NCBI RefSeq assembly: GCF_006149005.1
Contig: NZ_VBSL01000005.1
Location: 248,338 to 312,337, forward strand
Source of the DNA: Larkinella sp. C7
Lineage (GTDB): Bacteria; Bacteroidota; Bacteroidia; Cytophagales; Spirosomataceae
DNA length: 64,000 bases
Reading direction: 5' to 3'
The notes under the pieces were generated by a model. It was not told where the DNA came from. It did not search any database and worked only from the letters and a program-made list of their open reading frames with translations. Every line of letters begins with the position of its first letter. The first letter of the stretch is position 1. Positions 62,236 to 64,000 of this stretch are shown in pieces. Position numbers and translations under genes: made by a program.

Positions 62236-63276
62236 ATGGTACGGTCCCGCGCCGAATATTTGATTAACAAACTCATCAGCAACTCGCTGACGGGGAAAGA
62301 ATTGGATGAATTGCTGGAGGGGCTGGGAAAAGATGAGACACTACAGGAGTATTCGCCGATTCTGGAAAACTATTTCAATGAGCTGGTCGAAGAAGAACGT
62401 TCACCTTCCAACTCAGAACCAACTATAAAACCGGATGACGAGGCCGCCCTCACGCGGTCAAAAGGGATGCCCCTGCCGATTCGAGCATTCTATACCGATT
62501 ACCGGGGAATAGCCGCCTTTGTCACCCTCCTGTTTAGTCTGGGCACTTTATACTACTTTTTCGCCACCGGCAATTCGACGCTCCCCATTGCCCTAAACCA
62601 ACCCAAAACCGCCACTTTTGCACCGAATACGCCCACCAAAGAAGAAGCCGTACCCCGCGGAAAACGGAAAAGCCTGCGCCTGAGCGACGGCAGTGTGGTG
62701 AAACTCAATTCGGACACCAAAATACGGTTTCCGAATGCCTTCGGTCAGGCCGTCCGGACGGTTGCTTTGCAGGGAGAAGCTTTCTTTGACGTGGAACGGG
62801 ACGAATCGAAACCGTTTGTCATTTCGGTGGGCGATCTCCGTATAAAAGTACTCGGAACGTCTTTTAATGTAAAGAATTATGACGACGAAAATGAGGTGGA
62901 AATAACCGTCCAATCCGGTAGGGTTAGTGTTAACCTGAATGCCGAAACAGCGACACCCATTATTCTGATAAAAGATCAAAAATTAATCTATTCCAAATCG
63001 ACCGAATCGTTTCGGATTACCGACGTCAATGCCGTGCAGGAAAGCAGTTGGGTAAACGGCTCCCTGCAATTCAATAATACGCCCATGATTTCCGTGGAGC
63101 GAACGCTGGAAAAGTGGTATGATGTCGATATTATCATTGAAAACAAATCACTTTACCATACGTCATTTACGGGGGTTCATCTGAATGAAAGTCTTGATTC
63201 TATGTTAGAATCAATCACGTATGCGATTGATGCACAATACGAAATTAACGGCAAAACCGTGACCATTCGAAATTAA
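62236..63276 (+). CDS. FecR-family anti-sigma factor
   Basis: A 346-residue inner-membrane protein. The N-terminal cytoplasmic part (1-85) would bind the sigma factor, a helix spans about 90-112 (IAAFVTLLFSLGTLYYFFAT), and the periplasmic FecR domain has SLRLSDGSVVKLNSDTKI, VALQGEAFFDVERDESKPFV and VLGTSFNVKNYDDENEVEIT. The C-terminal DUF4974 (about 260-346) has FNNTPMISVERTLEKWYDVD and INGKTVTIRN. It carries signals from the SusC receptor to the ECF sigma encoded upstream. Confidence 0.95.
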   Translation: MVRSRAEYLINKLISNSLTGKELDELLEGLGKDETLQEYSPILENYFNELVEEERSPSNSEPTIKPDDEAALTRSKGMPLPIRAFYTDYRGIAAFVTLLFSLGTLYYFFATGNSTLPIALNQPKTATFAPNTPTKEEAVPRGKRKSLRLSDGSVVKLNSDTKIRFPNAFGQAVRTVALQGEAFFDVERDESKPFVISVGDLRIKVLGTSFNVKNYDDENEVEITVQSGRVSVNLNAETATPIILIKDQKLIYSKSTESFRITDVNAVQESSWVNGSLQFNNTPMISVERTLEKWYDVDIIIENKSLYHTSFTGVHLNESLDSMLESITYAIDAQYEINGKTVTIRN

Positions 63277-63404
63277 CAATATCATAAAAAGAGAAACGAT
63301 GAAAATGAACGAAAACACCTCTTAATTTGATGTGGCAAGCGGCTTTATGGATAAAATTAAATTCATTTTTATCTACAGATAATTCCTACTTAATTAATAC
63401 TTCT

Positions 63405-64000
63405 ATGAACTCGAACTCTATTATTCCACGAATGCTAAGGCATTTGTGTACAGTAGCACTGTTGGCGGGGTTGTGTTTCTCGGCAGCATGGGCAGATCGA
63501 CCGGAAATCGATCTGGAAAATGTTAAAATATCCCTGGTCCGGGAGGAAGGATCGATTCAGAAAATCATCGGTAAAATTACCAAAATTACCGGTTACGTAT
63601 TTCTGTATGAGGACAACTTGAAAAGCGAACTCGAAAAGCGTGTCAAAATCGAGAATGGCAACAATCTACAAAGCATCCTGGCCAGCATCTCCCAACAATC
63701 GGTGCTGGAATTCAAAGCGGTAAACAAGAACATCGTTATTCGGAAACGTTCCGGGCAACCGTCGGAGCCGAGTGAGATCAAGCAAGGCCGCAAAGTGAGT
63801 GGCCGGGTAACGTCCAGCGTCGACGGCGCTTCCCTGCCCGGTGTGAACGTGGTTTTGAAAGGCTCGCAAACCGGTGCCAACACCGACGGAAACGGCCGGT
63901 ATACGATCGATGTTACGGGTTCAAATCCGGTACTGGTTTTTTCGTACATCGGTTTTGAGACCCAGGAAATTGTCGTCGGAAGCCGCAGCACCGTTGATCT
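63405..64000 (+). CDS. SusC/RagA TonB-dependent receptor with STN domain (partial)
   Basis: The first 198 residues of a TonB-dependent transducer; the gene runs off the window end. After a signal peptide (about residues 1-30) comes an STN domain (about 36-115, with VREEGSIQKIIGKITKITGY and VLEFKAVNKNIVIRKR), then a carboxypeptidase-like regulatory domain (about 128-198, GRVTSSVDGASLPGVNVVLK and GRYTIDVTG). STN domains contact FecR, so this receptor is the signal input of the upstream sigma/FecR pair. A possible 8-codon reading frame at 63299 is not supported. Confidence 0.93.
   Translation, partial: MNSNSIIPRMLRHLCTVALLAGLCFSAAWADRPEIDLENVKISLVREEGSIQKIIGKITKITGYVFLYEDNLKSELEKRVKIENGNNLQSILASISQQSVLEFKAVNKNIVIRKRSGQPSEPSEIKQGRKVSGRVTSSVDGASLPGVNVVLKGSQTGANTDGNGRYTIDVTGSNPVLVFSYIGFETQEIVVGSRSTVD

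Noticed and set aside
63299-63325. Eight-codon frame MKMNENTS before the SusC gene
   Set aside because: Too short, no conservation that I can judge; may be a leader peptide but nothing supports that.

Overview
The window looks like chromosomal DNA of a Bacteroidota bacterium of the order Cytophagales, most likely near Spirosoma or Larkinella (Spirosomataceae). This is inferred from gene content: a FecR/ECF-sigma/SusC-STN set, MacB-like permeases with an N-terminal prefix domain next to PadR, DUF2911, DUF4256 and DUF2490 proteins, two-component-regulator propellers, and TAnnTTTG-type -7 promoter boxes. I found no rRNA, tRNA, CRISPR array, phage or insertion sequence.

Layout. 1-4123 (minus strand): a TolC / HlyD-like adaptor / FtsX-type permease / ABC ATPase export operon, cut by the window start. 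4300-6741: a YD-repeat lipoprotein, two 80-bp tandem repeats and a membrane-linked GTPase. 6844-8955: an aminotransferase and prephenate dehydrogenase operon. 9168-20465: a PadR regulator followed by four paralogous 860-887-residue permeases with no ATPase gene. 20691-22398: two paralogous secreted proteins. PadR and each secreted paralog have a sigma-54-like -24/-12 element plus two 16-bp palindromes about two helical turns apart, so they look like one RpoN-dependent regulon. 22691-27486: tandem-GNAT acetyltransferase, Crp/Fnr-like regulator, small outer-membrane-like and membrane proteins, and a DUF2911-TPR protein. 27764-29787: groES-groEL. 30154-36484: a 54-residue membrane protein, a Spy-like lipoprotein, two glycosidase-like proteins, a YwqK-like protein and an ArsR-SRPBCC-DoxX-DUF4256 group.

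36511-49142 (minus strand) is a tightly overlapping five-gene operon with no known job that I recognise: a STAND-type NTPase with coiled coil and WD40 propeller, a TonB-dependent receptor with an N-terminal helical-repeat region, a GNAT enzyme, a 12-TM nucleotide-transporter-like protein fused to HEAT repeats, and a propeller sensor kinase whose phosphoacceptor histidine is replaced by aspartate. Overlapping stops and starts imply that the products act together, probably as an envelope-linked signalling or transport machine.

49711-61335: an outer-membrane protein, then a polysaccharide-related locus with three paralogous propeller/alpha-toroid proteins, a BNR sialidase-like protein, a ChbG/YdjC-like deacetylase and a purple-acid-phosphatase-like enzyme. 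61516-64000: ECF sigma, FecR anti-sigma and the start of an STN-containing SusC receptor.

The most striking sequence-level feature is a set of at least 13 long intergenic inverted repeats. They are built from degenerate tandem units in a strict 10-nt register (consensus about NCRGAGNNNA) or 7-nt register (for example AATAnnG). In most cases one arm abuts an upstream stop codon and the hairpin fills the whole gap to the next start codon. A further 29-bp perfect, GC-rich inverted repeat (9045-9167) lacks that periodicity.
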